Counted from the first letter of the stretch, positions 36,799 through 46,508 are shown. The stretch is DNA of 64,000 nucleotides from Periweissella fabalis (GCF_012396505.1 NZ_JAAXPN010000001.1:186001-250000); one strand, 5' to 3'. The notes: generated by a model not told the origin, from the letters alone. Numbers and translations: made by a program.

Positions 36799-38477
36799 CT
36801 AATACACACCCCAGTGCTTAGACATGGTTTGTTTACCAACGCCGGGGTTGAAGCTATTAGTTGGGTCATTTTTCTTGTAGTGTTCGACCAAGGCTGGTGC
36901 AGCCACATATAAGTGTCCAACGTTGTGTTCGGCTGGGTAAACGGCGTGGCGTTCATCCAAAATTTTAAGCATTTTTGCTTTCAGGGCATGTGCATCGACA
37001 CCGGGTTTGAGAATATAATCCTGGTGCATAACGTGATCAAGCAAGTGCCCGTAGTAAATTTTGTGTTCGATTTGGTCTTCAATTTCTTTAGGCAACTGTT
37101 CGAACCACTTGTATTCATTACTTGCCAACGCAATATCAAGGGGTAAGATATCAATACTATCTTGTTTTAATTCTTGATAGCGAATTGCCACCCCCGCAGT
37201 TACATACCGGTGGGTAGCGGCTTTACTAGCTTCATTGGCATCGGCTTCAAAGTAATCCCCACTCGCACTAGCAAAATATTCTTTGAGATAGGCACGGGCT
37301 TCGTCAATTCCATCCCCGGCCATTTCCAATTGGAGGTAGTGGTCGTACTTTTCGTAATAATCATCGATGCGTTTAGGCATTTGATTAGGGAAGACATTAC
37401 TTACCGTTTGGAGCAAGCGATCGGGGAAGTAAGGCTTGAACACGGGGATATGCTTCAAGAAGCGTTCACCCCAAGCTTTAAGCGCAAACATTTCAGGCAA
37501 GTGACCGGTCCCAATTTTTTCAATGACAATCAATGAATCTTTCCCATATTTCTTGGCCAATTTATAAGCATCTTTATGCATATATTCACCAGAAACGGGC
37601 AATTCTTTGAAGGTCGTCATAATGTGGCGGCGAATATCTTCCAACTCATCGGGATTATTCGTACCAATGTAAAACATTTGCGTTCTGTCATCCATCGGGA
37701 AGGTATCTAAGCGCACCGCCAAGGCCGCCACGTGACCAGCTGATCCAGATACTTCGTACAATTCTTTGGGATTGGCATTGTAGCGAATTGGTTGATCAGA
37801 TTCAACATCGCGCACCACCGCTTCATGGTCGTACATTGAACCATGCCGTTCAGAAGCAGGAACATTATCCAAATCAAAATTCCGGTTTTCCAAATTAGTA
37901 ATGATTTCTTCTGGCGTTTCACCCAAATCAATCCCTAAGTGGTTAACTAAGTGCATTTCATCATGTTCATCAATCCAGACATACAATGATAATTCGGTAT
38001 AAGCGGGTCCGCGGCGAATCAAGGCCCCACCAGAATTGTTGTTAATTCCCCCAATGACAGAGGCTCCCAAGTTAGATGAGCCAATGACGGAGTGGGGTTC
38101 GCGTTTAAGGGGCCGCAATTATTTTCTAACTGAAATAGGGTTGTCCCAGGGAAGGCGAGGGCTTGTTCCCCGTGATTGATTAATGCTAAATCTTTAATTT
38201 TCATCCCGTTGACCACCACGGCTTGCCGATCATAACCGGGGGCAGGGACAGAGCCCTCAGTCAAGCTCGTATTGGCGGCTTGCATAATAATGATGATATT
38301 GTGGTCATGCAAAACATTCAGTACACGCCACATTTCCATTAACGTCGTTGGAAAGACGACGGCCACCGCATCACCTTTACCTGAGCGATAGCCTTTGCGA
38401 AAACGTAAAGATTTTGCGGCATCGGTAATGACATTCTTGCTACCCACAACACTGACTAGTTGTTCTACTAAGTCCAT
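36799..38477 (-). pseudogene. dld: Quinone-dependent D-lactate dehydrogenase with frameshift
   Basis: A membrane-associated FAD enzyme that oxidises D-lactate to pyruvate and feeds electrons to quinone. The N-terminal FAD-binding part (GDAVAVVFPTTLMEMWRVLN, MQAANTSLTEGSVPAPGYDR) is in one frame. After QLEN at about 38120 the rest (PLKREPHSVIGSSNLGASVIGGINNNSGG through the C-terminal domain to SFNPGVGKQTMSKHWG) is in another. One missing base in the codon for Gln after QLEN explains it, since the whole span is one base short of a multiple of three. Otherwise it is well conserved, so the break is recent or a sequencing error. Its terminator is intact. Confidence 0.88.
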
Positions 38478-38697
38478 AATAACTTCTCTCCTCTATCACG
38501 TTTGTAAAAAGCGTTTTAATGATTACGCCTTAATAATACGCTTTTTTTTATGTTTTGATTAGTAAAATATGAAAAAATACTTATAGTATAAAAAGTTTAA
38601 GATAAACTTATTTTGTTGTTGATTATTATATCATTAGTAATCGGTGTGATATGTGTCGGTTAAATCAAAATTTGAAGAGTTATGGACCTACTGGCGA

Positions 38698-39213
38698 CTA
38701 CTTTAACTTACGTAAATACCAGTAATATGTGCACCCGCCAAATACCACGCCGACAAACAAAGCCGTGATAATGTAAGAGACATTACCAATGCTTGCGTAA
38801 AATGGTCGCGCCCCCGTGATCACATCAAGGATAATGTTGAGGGCATAGATACCAATCCCCAACCCAATCCCAGCACCCCAAGCACGCTTTAGATAGCGCT
38901 GCTTAACGCTAGGCAGGTCATCAGATTGGACACCAAGCTGGTCTAATTGCTTCAAGCGTACAAACCATGCACCTACGCATAGCGAGATGAACCATAAGAG
39001 GGTGTTGCTAGTAATTATGAATATGAACGCCCATTTAAGGCTGATCAGATAAATAAGGTACGCGATGAACGTTGATAGGACTAAATAACTGAGCAAGGTA
39101 ATGAAGGCGATATTGCCGAATCGATTCACCTGACTTTCCTTATATTCATCTAAAACATCCTCAATCCCGTGAAACCGTTTGATTAAAAAATTGGCGCGTT
39201 TATTGTTTTTCAT
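38698..39213 (-). CDS. DUF3278-type membrane protein
   Basis: A 171-residue protein with LIKRFHGIEDVLDEYKESQVNRFGN at the start, typical of DUF3278, then four membrane helices. It overlaps the XRE regulator by 14 bases. Such HTH plus membrane-protein pairs are common in lactobacilli, and the membrane partner is thought to act with the regulator; the signal is unknown. Confidence 0.7.
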   Translation of the reverse strand: MKNNKRANFLIKRFHGIEDVLDEYKESQVNRFGNIAFITLLSYLVLSTFIAYLIYLISLKWAFIFIITSNTLLWFISLCVGAWFVRLKQLDQLGVQSDDLPSVKQRYLKRAWGAGIGLGIGIYALNIILDVITGARPFYASIGNVSYIITALFVGVVFGGCTYYWYLRKLK

Positions 39214-39406
39214 GGTTAATTTCCTCCCAAAAAAGGGTATTTAAATCCGTATCTAAAGCCCTGGCGATGTTAATACATAATGCTAACGATGGATTATAGT
39301 TGTCATTTTCAATTAAATTGATCGTTTGGCGCGCGACCCCAACTAATTGCGCTAAATCCATTTGCGTAAAATTTAAATCTTTGCGATACTCACGAACCCG
39401 ATTCAT
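39200..39406 (-). CDS. XRE-family transcriptional regulator
   Basis: A 68-residue single helix-turn-helix protein (LNFTQMDLAQLVGVARQTINLIENDNYNPSL). The Cro/CI fold covers nearly the whole protein, as in the YgzD/immunity-repressor-like group. It is first in the operon and probably represses its own promoter in the region 39407-39440. Confidence 0.82.
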   Translation of the reverse strand: MNRVREYRKDLNFTQMDLAQLVGVARQTINLIENDNYNPSLALCINIARALDTDLNTLFWEEINHEKQ

Positions 39407-39504
39407 ATAACACCTCGATCATTATTTGTCATATATATGTGACAAATATAAAGCAAATTATGGGGATAGTCAATGGTGATTTGGCGCTGCATAGAGGAGG
39501 TGGT

Positions 39505-39562
39505 TCGTTGTTACCATACCAGGTGACGACATTGATGAGGCTGATTGTTTTAGTTTGGTGGC
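39505..39562 (-). pseudogene. Decayed GAPDH (gap) fragment 6
   Basis: TTCGTTGTTACCATACCAGG, GACGACATTGATGAG and GTTTTAGTTTGG match the VNVVAWYDNE-coding region of fragments 1, 2 and 4 with deletions. It lies 3.9 kb from the others, beyond dld, showing that the debris extends outside the defence block. Confidence 0.65.
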
Positions 39563-39637
39563 CCACACAGTATGAGAAGTGGTATCATGGCAAGGATAAT
39601 TACGATAAGCAATCACGCAACTGGAAGGAGTAATATC

Positions 39638-39871
39638 GTGGATAAGAATAAAAAAGATCAGTTATTAATGGTGCTTACCACCTTTGGACATTTAAATATT
39701 TTAGAAGAGCAAGATGATGTGTATATTATCGAAATTAATGAACTAGACTTCACAATGATCATGAACGTTTTGGGGAGTATCGGCGCCTTTTTTAATTGTT
39801 CACGCGTTACTGATGAAAATAATGTCTTTATCGAATGGCAAGTCATAATTTATGATTATGCCAGAATTTAA
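39638..39871 (+). CDS. Small protein, 77 residues
   Basis: VDKNKKDQLLMVLTTFGHLN..., a compact mixed alpha/beta protein with an acidic surface. No family is recognised. The GTG at 39638 has a good GGAAGGAG site, so it is chosen over the upstream ATG at 39572, which falls in gap debris. Confidence 0.55.
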   Translation: MDKNKKDQLLMVLTTFGHLNILEEQDDVYIIEINELDFTMIMNVLGSIGAFFNCSRVTDENNVFIEWQVIIYDYARI

Positions 39872-39956
39872 TTAGCTCGAATATGCGTCTGGAATTAATG
39901 TGCAAAGCAAGCCCAATGTTAGTATAGTAAGTCAATTAGAGATGGAGGTAATGACC

Positions 39957-40112
39957 ATGAATGACGAGCGAAGATTAGCTGTATTCGGGTTTAAGCAGAT
40001 GACGGCAAGCGAACTGTTAACAACGCAATTACACGAACTCATCGATCAAATACAAATCCATGATTTAACTGAGGATGAACAAGCTTTAGCAGCGTGGTTT
40101 GATGAAGCCTAG
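39957..40112 (+). CDS. Small acidic protein, 51 residues
   Basis: MNDERRLAVFGFKQMTASEL...EDEQALAAWFDEA. Two amphipathic helices and an acidic C-terminus, the size and composition of many antitoxins, but no toxin lies beside it. GGAGG at 39944-39948 favours the second ATG. A terminator follows. Confidence 0.55.
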   Translation: MNDERRLAVFGFKQMTASELLTTQLHELIDQIQIHDLTEDEQALAAWFDEA

Positions 40113-40137
40113 AAAATCAATATATACGTGTAAGACT

Positions 40138-40175
40138 AAATAAACCCCTGAAGAATTTTCTTCAGGGGTTTATTT
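40138..40175 (+). terminator. Intrinsic terminator
   Basis: AAATAAACCCCTGAAGAA pairs with TTCTTCAGGGGTTTATTT. A closely similar hairpin occurs at 46429-46465 and 55002-55039. Confidence 0.85.
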
Positions 40176-40377
40176 TTGGTATCAGTGACGGATTAGAGCG
40201 AGAAGGAGATTAACATAATTTGACAATTCCAGTCCTATAACTACGGCTCGTTGGTTAAATAAAATAAGTGTGCTTCACCCAGTGCACTAAAAAGACTTCA
40301 TATAATCGATGTCCTGTTAACTGACTTTGGTATAGAAGTCCTTATTGTTAGCTGTATCAATTTAATCTAGGAATCAA

Positions 40378-41565
40378 TTACTCCTTAACCATTCTGAATA
40401 CTTTATTCCCAGCAAATGCGATTACTGCATATGCCAAAGCAACAAACAGTGCTACTCTTTTAAAATTAAAAGTTGTTATTAGGGCTGGTAAAATAAGTAA
40501 GGACAAGGGCTGTACCATGCCTAATATAGAACTATAAGTTGCCATGAATGTTGCATATCTGGACTCATCAATAGTTCGCATAAATAGGCTTTTAGAAGTG
40601 ATGTTATAAAATGGAATTGCGATTCCAAGTATAAAGAAAGCTAGCAAGGTTATAAGCTCGTATTTCGAAATAGACCAAATTAAAAATACAAGTGGGACTA
40701 TGGTTATGGCAGTAATAAAGAACCATTTATCGGCCCATTTTTTAGATAGCTTACTGTATAAAGTACTTGCTGATAAAATTCCCAAAGTATATGAAATTTG
40801 AAAAAGTCCAATCAATCGAGCATTACTTAATAAATGTGCTAAAGATGACGAGTACACTTGAAAAGGGGCAAGTATAAAATTATAAGAAAATGAAGTTATG
40901 AATATCAGCGTGACGATTGGCTTTTGGAAATCTGACAAAAAACTCTTGAATTTGTTACCAGTATGATTATCAATTTCTTCATGAATAGTTTGGGGCACGT
41001 TGGTAATTTGTAGTAAGAGAATATTCGCACCGATAAAACTTATTCCATCAAGGGCAAAGCCAATCCAAATAGTATGCTTAGACATCAACAAACCGGATAT
41101 TAGAGAGGCTATTATTGCCCCCATTGTTGAAAAGCTCGTAACTTTAGAAAGGACGTCCCCATAGTTTTCTGGGCGAATAGTATTTCTAATTAACTTAAGT
41201 ACAGTAGGATCATACGCTTCTGATAAAAGGGCGTTTATAAATGCGATAATCAAAATTAGTATTGTTAACCAAGATTCATTTTGAAAATAGAAAATAAATA
41301 TCGATAAGAATAACAATAATACTGATGACAAAAGATTTATTACAATTCCGGCTTTCTTTAAATTTTTAACCTTATCAATAAATGATCCGATGAACGGACC
41401 GAACAAAATAGCGGGTGCTATAAGTAAAATTGACAAATATCCTACTAGAATTACGCTGTTGGTAACGCTAGATAAGTAATATACAAATAGAAGTTTAGAA
41501 AGCATGCTCCCAAAAGTATTGATTCCCTCTGAAAGGGATATTCTCATTGAAAAATGGTGTTCATT
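40378..41565 (-). CDS. MFS transporter, macrolide-efflux-like
   Basis: About 395 residues with roughly 12 hydrophobic helices. It opens MNEHHFSMRISLSEGINTFGSM and has the MFS loop motif FGPFIGSFIDKVKNLKKAGI after helix 2. It resembles the MefA-type and Lactobacillus efflux branch of the MFS; the substrate is not predictable. An upstream in-frame start exists at 41628, but the start near 41565 fits the family length better. The first 190 codons are AT-rich relative to neighbours, which suggests transfer. Confidence 0.75.
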   Translation of the reverse strand, partial: NEHHFSMRISLSEGINTFGSMLSKLLFVYYLSSVTNSVILVGYLSILLIAPAILFGPFIGSFIDKVKNLKKAGIVINLLSSVLLLFLSIFIFYFQNESWLTILILIIAFINALLSEAYDPTVLKLIRNTIRPENYGDVLSKVTSFSTMGAIIASLISGLLMSKHTIWIGFALDGISFIGANILLLQITNVPQTIHEEIDNHTGNKFKSFLSDFQKPIVTLIFITSFSYNFILAPFQVYSSSLAHLLSNARLIGLFQISYTLGILSASTLYSKLSKKWADKWFFITAITIVPLVFLIWSISKYELITLLAFFILGIAIPFYNITSKSLFMRTIDESRYATFMATYSSILGMVQPLSLLILPALITTFNFKRVALFVALAYAVIAFAGNKVFRMVKE

Positions 41566-42415
41566 CATTAGTATTACCATCCAATAAATAATATTTCCGG
41601 AGTTCTTTCCGGCTAATTCCTCTAACAATCTACGCTCTAATGTTTAGTTATTATTAAATAATCACTAATTTATATTCGAATATAATATTCGCTAAAAAGT
41701 TAAAAGTCAATGACAAAAATGGGTGTTTTGTCATTTTTAAGTAGGTCAGTGCAGAGCTGCTTTTTATGAATTAGCAATTTTTTTGTCGTTTTCACTAGGT
41801 AATTACGTTATGGACACCTTTTGATTTTTTTGATGAAAATTATAAATAAATGATAAAATTGTTTTTTTATTAGAAGTTAAGTATATAATTTATAAAAAAG
41901 GAATGGGAGATAGCGTATGAAAATAAAAATAATGATTCCGGCCTTAATTATGTTTGCGACTTTGGCTGCCAACGGAATCTTTAACTATGGGACGAGTTTG
42001 GAGTTGCTTAATAAAACCCATAGTTCCGTTAGTTTTGGTCTGGGGTTGATAACTGGCCCAATCATTGGCTTGGTCCTTGCTAAGCCAATTACCGTGTTGC
42101 TTCATAAATTTGATAATCATTTATTGTCTACGATTGGATTAGTCGGGGCAACGCTTTCGATGTTGCTATATAGTTTCTTCATCAGTGATAATAAAGCAAT
42201 GATCTATACCGCGGTGCTGTTTTTGAGCATTAATGGCATATTCATGCGTATATTTAATTACGCTTATATGAATAATCAAATTTACTGCTTTTGGGGCGAA
42301 AGGCACGTTTTTTCAAAGCTGTGATGAAAGCTCCATTTTTTAAGTTACTTTTCCTTATCGTCCAGATTAAATATGTTATAATCTGCCTATTCAAAGTAAA
42401 GGAATTGCCAAAATT

Positions 42416-43762
42416 ATGATTAATTTAACATCAACAACGGAATATGTCTACGTCCGCCACTATCGGCTTGTCGCCACACCAGCGTTGATGTTAAAACATC
42501 AGCACGGGTTACACGTCCAAAATAAATTGCATAACTATGCCGTTAAATATTTAGAAAAATCGTATGGCCGCAAACATGTTTCACGGCCATTTCCCCAATC
42601 ATTGGCGGCTAAAAAGTTTTTAGTTGCTGAAATTGCCGGCAAATTTGCTAAAGATTGCTATGATTTAAATCGTTGGCAGGCTAATAAAATCGGCTTGCAC
42701 TCGCAAGGAGCCCGGTTATTTTTGCTGACATTAATAACTAATTTCGGTCAATATCGCAAAACCTTGTTCAAAGCTTTTAAAATGAGTAGTCAGGAAAAAA
42801 TGGCCTACAAAAATAATGAACATGGTAACAATGCAAAGCATAAGTCGTGGTACCGAAAAGGTTCACTCAACTTCTTACGCAATAGTAACTCTTACAAAAC
42901 CATTTCATTACCTGATAATAAGCAAATTCAAGTCATCGCCAACCACCAAATCAAGATTCAAGCTTTCGGCGTTGTTCAAGTTGTCGAAAACATCAAAAAT
43001 CTGGCTAATAAACAGATTGTGGTTTCTAAAATCAAACTAAAAGGTAACGACCAATACGAATTACAACTAGTAATCCGCGAACAAGTTGCACGTAAGAAAC
43101 CTGACAATAAAATCGGCGTTGATTGGAATATGAAAGATAATAAAATTTTTCATACTTCAGCAGATCAAACGTATTATCTTGCCACTACGGTTGCAGACCA
43201 GGCAGATTATTTAGAAGCCCAGATTAATACTTTAAAATCCAAGCGCGACAAACTGACTTGGCTGCGATTTAATAGTCAACGGTTGATCAAAATCAATCAA
43301 CACATCAAATATTTAAACGTCAAACGGACCAATCTTTTGGATGAAGCCTATAAAAAATTAGCACGGGCGCTGTTCCAAGCTACCGATTTAGTTGTTGTTG
43401 AACAACTCGATAGTAAAGAAATGCGGGCGGTAAAGCGAACCAATACGGGTTTAAATCGAAAACTCGCCAAAATCAAACCATATCGGCTCATGGCATTAAT
43501 TGAAATGACCGCTAATAAAACCGGTAAAACGTTGATCCGCGTCGATAGTTACAAAACGTCACAAGTTGAATATGGCACCGAATTTGCAGAAAAGCACCCC
43601 GTGATTGTACGTGAATGGATTTCAAAACACACTGGAAACATGGTTTCTCGTGACTTGAATGCCGCTAAAAACATTTTGGCATGGGGCTTGGACCCAGAAA
43701 AACACATCAAATTAAAAGACTACCCAGCAATTAGGCCAAGTAGTCTGATTGCAATAAATTAA
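42416..43762 (+). CDS. tnpB: TnpB-family RNA-guided nuclease without zinc-finger cysteines
   Basis: A 448-residue TnpB. RuvC catalytic positions are visible: GVDWNMKD (Asp, about residue 239), LVVVEQLD (Glu, about residue 328) and SRDLNAAKNIL (second Asp, about residue 413). The zinc-ribbon normally between TSQ and RDxNAA (CxxC...CxxC) is present in length (TSQVEYGTEF...VREWISKHTGNMVSRD), but all four cysteines are replaced. The whole protein has a single Cys near residue 81. An AAGGA site precedes ATG. TnpB proteins cut donor sites matching the guide next to the TAM; here activity is uncertain. Confidence 0.85.
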   Translation: MINLTSTTEYVYVRHYRLVATPALMLKHQHGLHVQNKLHNYAVKYLEKSYGRKHVSRPFPQSLAAKKFLVAEIAGKFAKDCYDLNRWQANKIGLHSQGARLFLLTLITNFGQYRKTLFKAFKMSSQEKMAYKNNEHGNNAKHKSWYRKGSLNFLRNSNSYKTISLPDNKQIQVIANHQIKIQAFGVVQVVENIKNLANKQIVVSKIKLKGNDQYELQLVIREQVARKKPDNKIGVDWNMKDNKIFHTSADQTYYLATTVADQADYLEAQINTLKSKRDKLTWLRFNSQRLIKINQHIKYLNVKRTNLLDEAYKKLARALFQATDLVVVEQLDSKEMRAVKRTNTGLNRKLAKIKPYRLMALIEMTANKTGKTLIRVDSYKTSQVEYGTEFAEKHPVIVREWISKHTGNMVSRDLNAAKNILAWGLDPEKHIKLKDYPAIRPSSLIAIN

Positions 43763-43956
43763 TTTAAAGATAGGCGAGACAGAACCTGGTCGTCTTGAAA
43801 GGCTTTGAGGGCGGATATGTGCGTATCACTTTGAGCGTGCAAAATAAGTGCGATATATCCAACGAGTTCCAATGTGGAAACCACTCGCGAGAGTGCATTG
43901 CCTAAACGTTTTCAATTAAAAATTGAAGCTCGTTTATTCATGGACGAGTAGTTCAC
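43763..43956 (+). ncRNA. Probable omega/reRNA scaffold at the right end
   Basis: In IS605-type elements the RNA guide scaffold overlaps the end of tnpB and extends to the right end, with the guide read into the flank. This stretch has several stems (GAACCTGGTCGTCTTG area; CCACTCGCGAGAGTG; CTCGTTTATTCATGGACGAG) and no reading frame. The predicted guide is the flank starting ATTGTCGGCGAAGATC. Called by position and family knowledge. Confidence 0.55.
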
Positions 43957-44866
43957 ATTGTCGGCGAAGATCATATTCAGCAACTAAACGCATTAGAGCA
44001 AGGGAGTATCTCAGTGCTGCAAATCGTTAACCCGATCATAACAGCCTTGTTGTGGGCATGGATAAGTTTGCCAAACACGCTCTGGGTGGCAGTGGGAATT
44101 TCGCTGATTGGGATTGTTCTATTACCGCGGGTTAAGTATCAAGGTGTGCGTAGTGCGGATGACAATGCAGCGCTACCAAGCTTCAAAATGGTGGTTGCTT
44201 CAGTATTAAAGCAACCAACTGTAAGAAAAGTATTTCTGTTAGAGACGCTTTTAGGAATATTTTTGGTATCAGAAATTGTGGCCATCCCATATATTCTAGT
44301 AACGGGCGGGTTTGTTACGGAAAAATATTTGGGGCTCGTCCAAGGGATTGCTGGTATCGGGGCAGTGGTCGGCGCATCGGTCGCATTCTTTAAAAAGACG
44401 CCTAATGCATTAAAAATATTAAGAGTCACAACCATATCAATTGGTGCACTGTATCTAATATTAGCCTTCATGTTTGGGATTACGTCCAAAACAGTGGCCT
44501 TAGTTGCGGTGGTGGTTGTGAGCATGGTAATCTCATTGATCAGTACGTTTGCGAGTCCAATTAGCTATACCGCGATGCAAACGTCTTTGAGTGAAGAAAC
44601 TAGAGCCGATGTTATCACCTGGTATTATACGATTCAAGAAATGGTGTACCCAATTGGTGCGGCCTTAGTGTCTATTCTGATGGTCGGGATTTCACCAACT
44701 AAGTTATATTTGCTATATGGATTCATGATTATACTTATTGGGCTAGTAGTGATGCGCGGTAAGCAAAATGCCTAATAGTAGGCCGGTGTTGAAGGATGTC
44801 CTAGACGACTAATATATATGCACAATATTAAATATCGGGGATGCCACAATCCCGTTCAAACATTGT

Positions 44867-44903
44867 CAGGTAGCGAGGTTATTCCGCGTTACCTGGCTTT
44901 TTT
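44867..44903 (+). terminator. Intrinsic terminator
   Basis: CAGGTAGCG pairs with CGTTACCTG (one bulge), then GCTTTTTTG. Confidence 0.8.
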
Positions 44904-45025
44904 GTTGCGTTGCGAATAGCTTAATTTTAATGTTTGCCCTTTATTCGGGGCGATGATATAATTACGCTACTAAAAGGGCGTGGTTGGATTATTTCAGTTC
45001 ATGAAGATTATTAGGAGGTAATATT

Positions 45026-46012
45026 ATGAATGAATTTTATGTTGAGAGTTTAGATGAGTTTGTCCCAATTTCGGCAACCAATGTCGTTTACCAAGATATT
45101 ACCGCCAAAGTCAAAGGGACTGAAATTTCAATTGAAAAAGTTCCCGTTCGCATTCATGCAGCAACTAGTGAAGAGGTGTTTGATCGTGACTTGGCTCAAG
45201 TCCGCGATGAACGGTTATTTGCTGCCTATGCACACCGTAACAATTTGTTGACAACGCCTGAAATCAAAGCGATTCGGCACCACCTCGGGCTGTCACAACG
45301 CGGCTTTGCTAATTTCTTAGGTCTGGCCAAATCAACCATTGAACAATATGAAGCCGGTTCGTTACCAACGCGGGCCAATAGTAATTTAATTGAACGGGTT
45401 GCGGATTATGATGTTACGACATTGAAGAAAATGTTTGTTGATTCAGATGTAAAGAAGTATTCAAATAACGATATGGCTGTTTTACAAAAACTAACGGCTG
45501 AAAAATTTGAACGGGCACGGTTTCCCAAGGCCCTAGATGTTGCTGCTTGGTTCATGGCCCAAGACTATATGCAACGCCAGGTTGATGTTACCGTATCAAC
45601 GTTAACCCAAATGAAATTGCAAAAGTTACTATATTTTGCCCAAGGTATATTTGTGAAGCAATATCAAAGGCTATTGTTTAGTGAGGACACCTTAGCTTAT
45701 ACGCATGGGCCCGTCTATGATTCAGTTGCTCAGCAATTCCATGGCCAACGGGAATTAGATATTTTACAAACGCTGGATCAAGCAGCTCTTACGCAAATCC
45801 TTGCACAGCAACAAAATATTAGTGAAGATATCGAAGTGGGAGGTGTCTTAAGCTATGTTTGGGCACATTACGGGCATTTTGAAGCAGCCAGCTTACGTGC
45901 ATTAACGCATAGCGATGAAAGTGCGTGGACGCGGACGTACCAAGCTGGGGAATATAAGCTGCAGATTCCAAATGAAGAAATTGTCATGGAGTTTGCAGAG
46001 GTGAAGCGGTGA
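45026..46012 (+). CDS. Antitoxin-like HTH plus Panacea (DUF4065) protein
   Basis: A 328-residue protein in three parts: an N-terminal region, a MqsA/YgiT-type helix-turn-helix (IKAIRHHLGLSQRGFANFLGLAKSTIEQYEAGSLP, about residues 80-115), and a C-terminal Panacea/SocA-like domain (TLTQMKLQKLLYFAQGIFVKQYQRLLFSEDTLAYTHGPVYDSV, about residues 193-236). Panacea domains are antitoxins that pair with many unrelated toxins. No toxin gene is visible on either side, so it may be orphaned. TTAGGAGGT precedes the ATG. Confidence 0.78.
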   Translation: MNEFYVESLDEFVPISATNVVYQDITAKVKGTEISIEKVPVRIHAATSEEVFDRDLAQVRDERLFAAYAHRNNLLTTPEIKAIRHHLGLSQRGFANFLGLAKSTIEQYEAGSLPTRANSNLIERVADYDVTTLKKMFVDSDVKKYSNNDMAVLQKLTAEKFERARFPKALDVAAWFMAQDYMQRQVDVTVSTLTQMKLQKLLYFAQGIFVKQYQRLLFSEDTLAYTHGPVYDSVAQQFHGQRELDILQTLDQAALTQILAQQQNISEDIEVGGVLSYVWAHYGHFEAASLRALTHSDESAWTRTYQAGEYKLQIPNEEIVMEFAEVKR

Positions 46013-46094
46013 GGGGGAATTATGCTAACTAAAAAATAGGTTACGAGGTGATACTTTGGTTTTAGATAATAAAGTAAAGAAAGCGGTGATAACT

Positions 46095-46352
46095 ATGGAT
46101 ATCGTAACGCCAACTGAAGCTCGAGCAAATTTATTAGCCCTTATTCAAGCAACTAATCGTGATTCAGCACCGATCTTGATTGCTGGTGCTGACAATAGCA
46201 AGAGTGCAGTGTTAATGGGTAAGCAAGATTACGCTGCTCTACAAGAAACGATGGCGCTATTCATGAACGGTCAAATGCAAGCAACATTAAGCCGTGAAAA
46301 TGATGAATCAGTAGATTTAGCCAGGATGATTGCAGCGATTGAGCATGCATAA
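46095..46352 (+). CDS. Phd/YefM-family antitoxin
   Basis: About 85 residues: MDIVTPTEARANLLALIQATNRDSAPILIAGADNSKSAVLMGKQDYAAL is the Phd/YefM N-terminal DNA-binding fold, with a helical toxin-binding tail. The ATG at 46095 fits the family start; a TTG at 46056 with GAGGTG upstream would add 13 residues. The toxin partner is not adjacent on the same strand; the YafQ-like toxin at 46509 is on the opposite strand. Confidence 0.78.
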   Translation: MDIVTPTEARANLLALIQATNRDSAPILIAGADNSKSAVLMGKQDYAALQETMALFMNGQMQATLSRENDESVDLARMIAAIEHA

Positions 46353-46428
46353 TTGGCAAGCTAATATCAAAAAAGCAACTACACGGTAAATGAAATTACT
46401 TGATTAATTGCAATACAAATACAATGCT

Positions 46429-46465
46429 AAATAAACCCCTGAATAATTTTCTTCAAGGGTTTATC
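46429..46465 (+). terminator. Terminator between convergent antitoxin and toxin genes
   Basis: AATAAACCCCTGAA pairs with TTCAAGGGGTTTAT. It can serve both directions. Confidence 0.8.
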
Positions 46466-46508
46466 TTTGGTATCAGCTGTAGATTAGCATGTTTTTGTAT
46501 TTTTGTGA

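Larger units (their letters stand above)
42286..43956 (+). mobile_element. IS605-group element carrying only tnpB
   Basis: Boundaries are inferred from the restored MFS reading frame. The left flank ends TTTAC (42281-42285), a typical target-adjacent motif for IS200/IS605 elements, which insert 3' of such a motif without duplicating the target. The right end is a stem CTCGT...ACGAG followed by TAGTTCAC (43951-43956), like known right ends. There is no tnpA (Y1 transposase), so movement needs one supplied in trans. Length 1,671 bases. Confidence 0.8.
41917..44775 (+). pseudogene. MFS transporter split by a TnpB element
   Basis: Part one (41917-42285) encodes the first 123 residues with four helices and ends MRIFNYAYMNNQIY. 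Part two (43957-44775) resumes IVGEDHIQQLNALEQGSISV and runs to a normal MFS end. Both parts are in the same phase once 42286-43956 is removed, and the sequence across the joint matches the conserved GxxH...NALEQG segment of this family. The whole would be 395 residues. The element disrupts it at residue 123. Part two could be expressed from GTG 44014 but would lack the N-terminal helices. Confidence 0.85.

Noticed and set aside
36799..38477. Programmed frameshift in dld
   Set aside because: There is no slippery heptamer with a downstream structure, and no precedent for frameshifting in this enzyme; a single-base loss is simpler.
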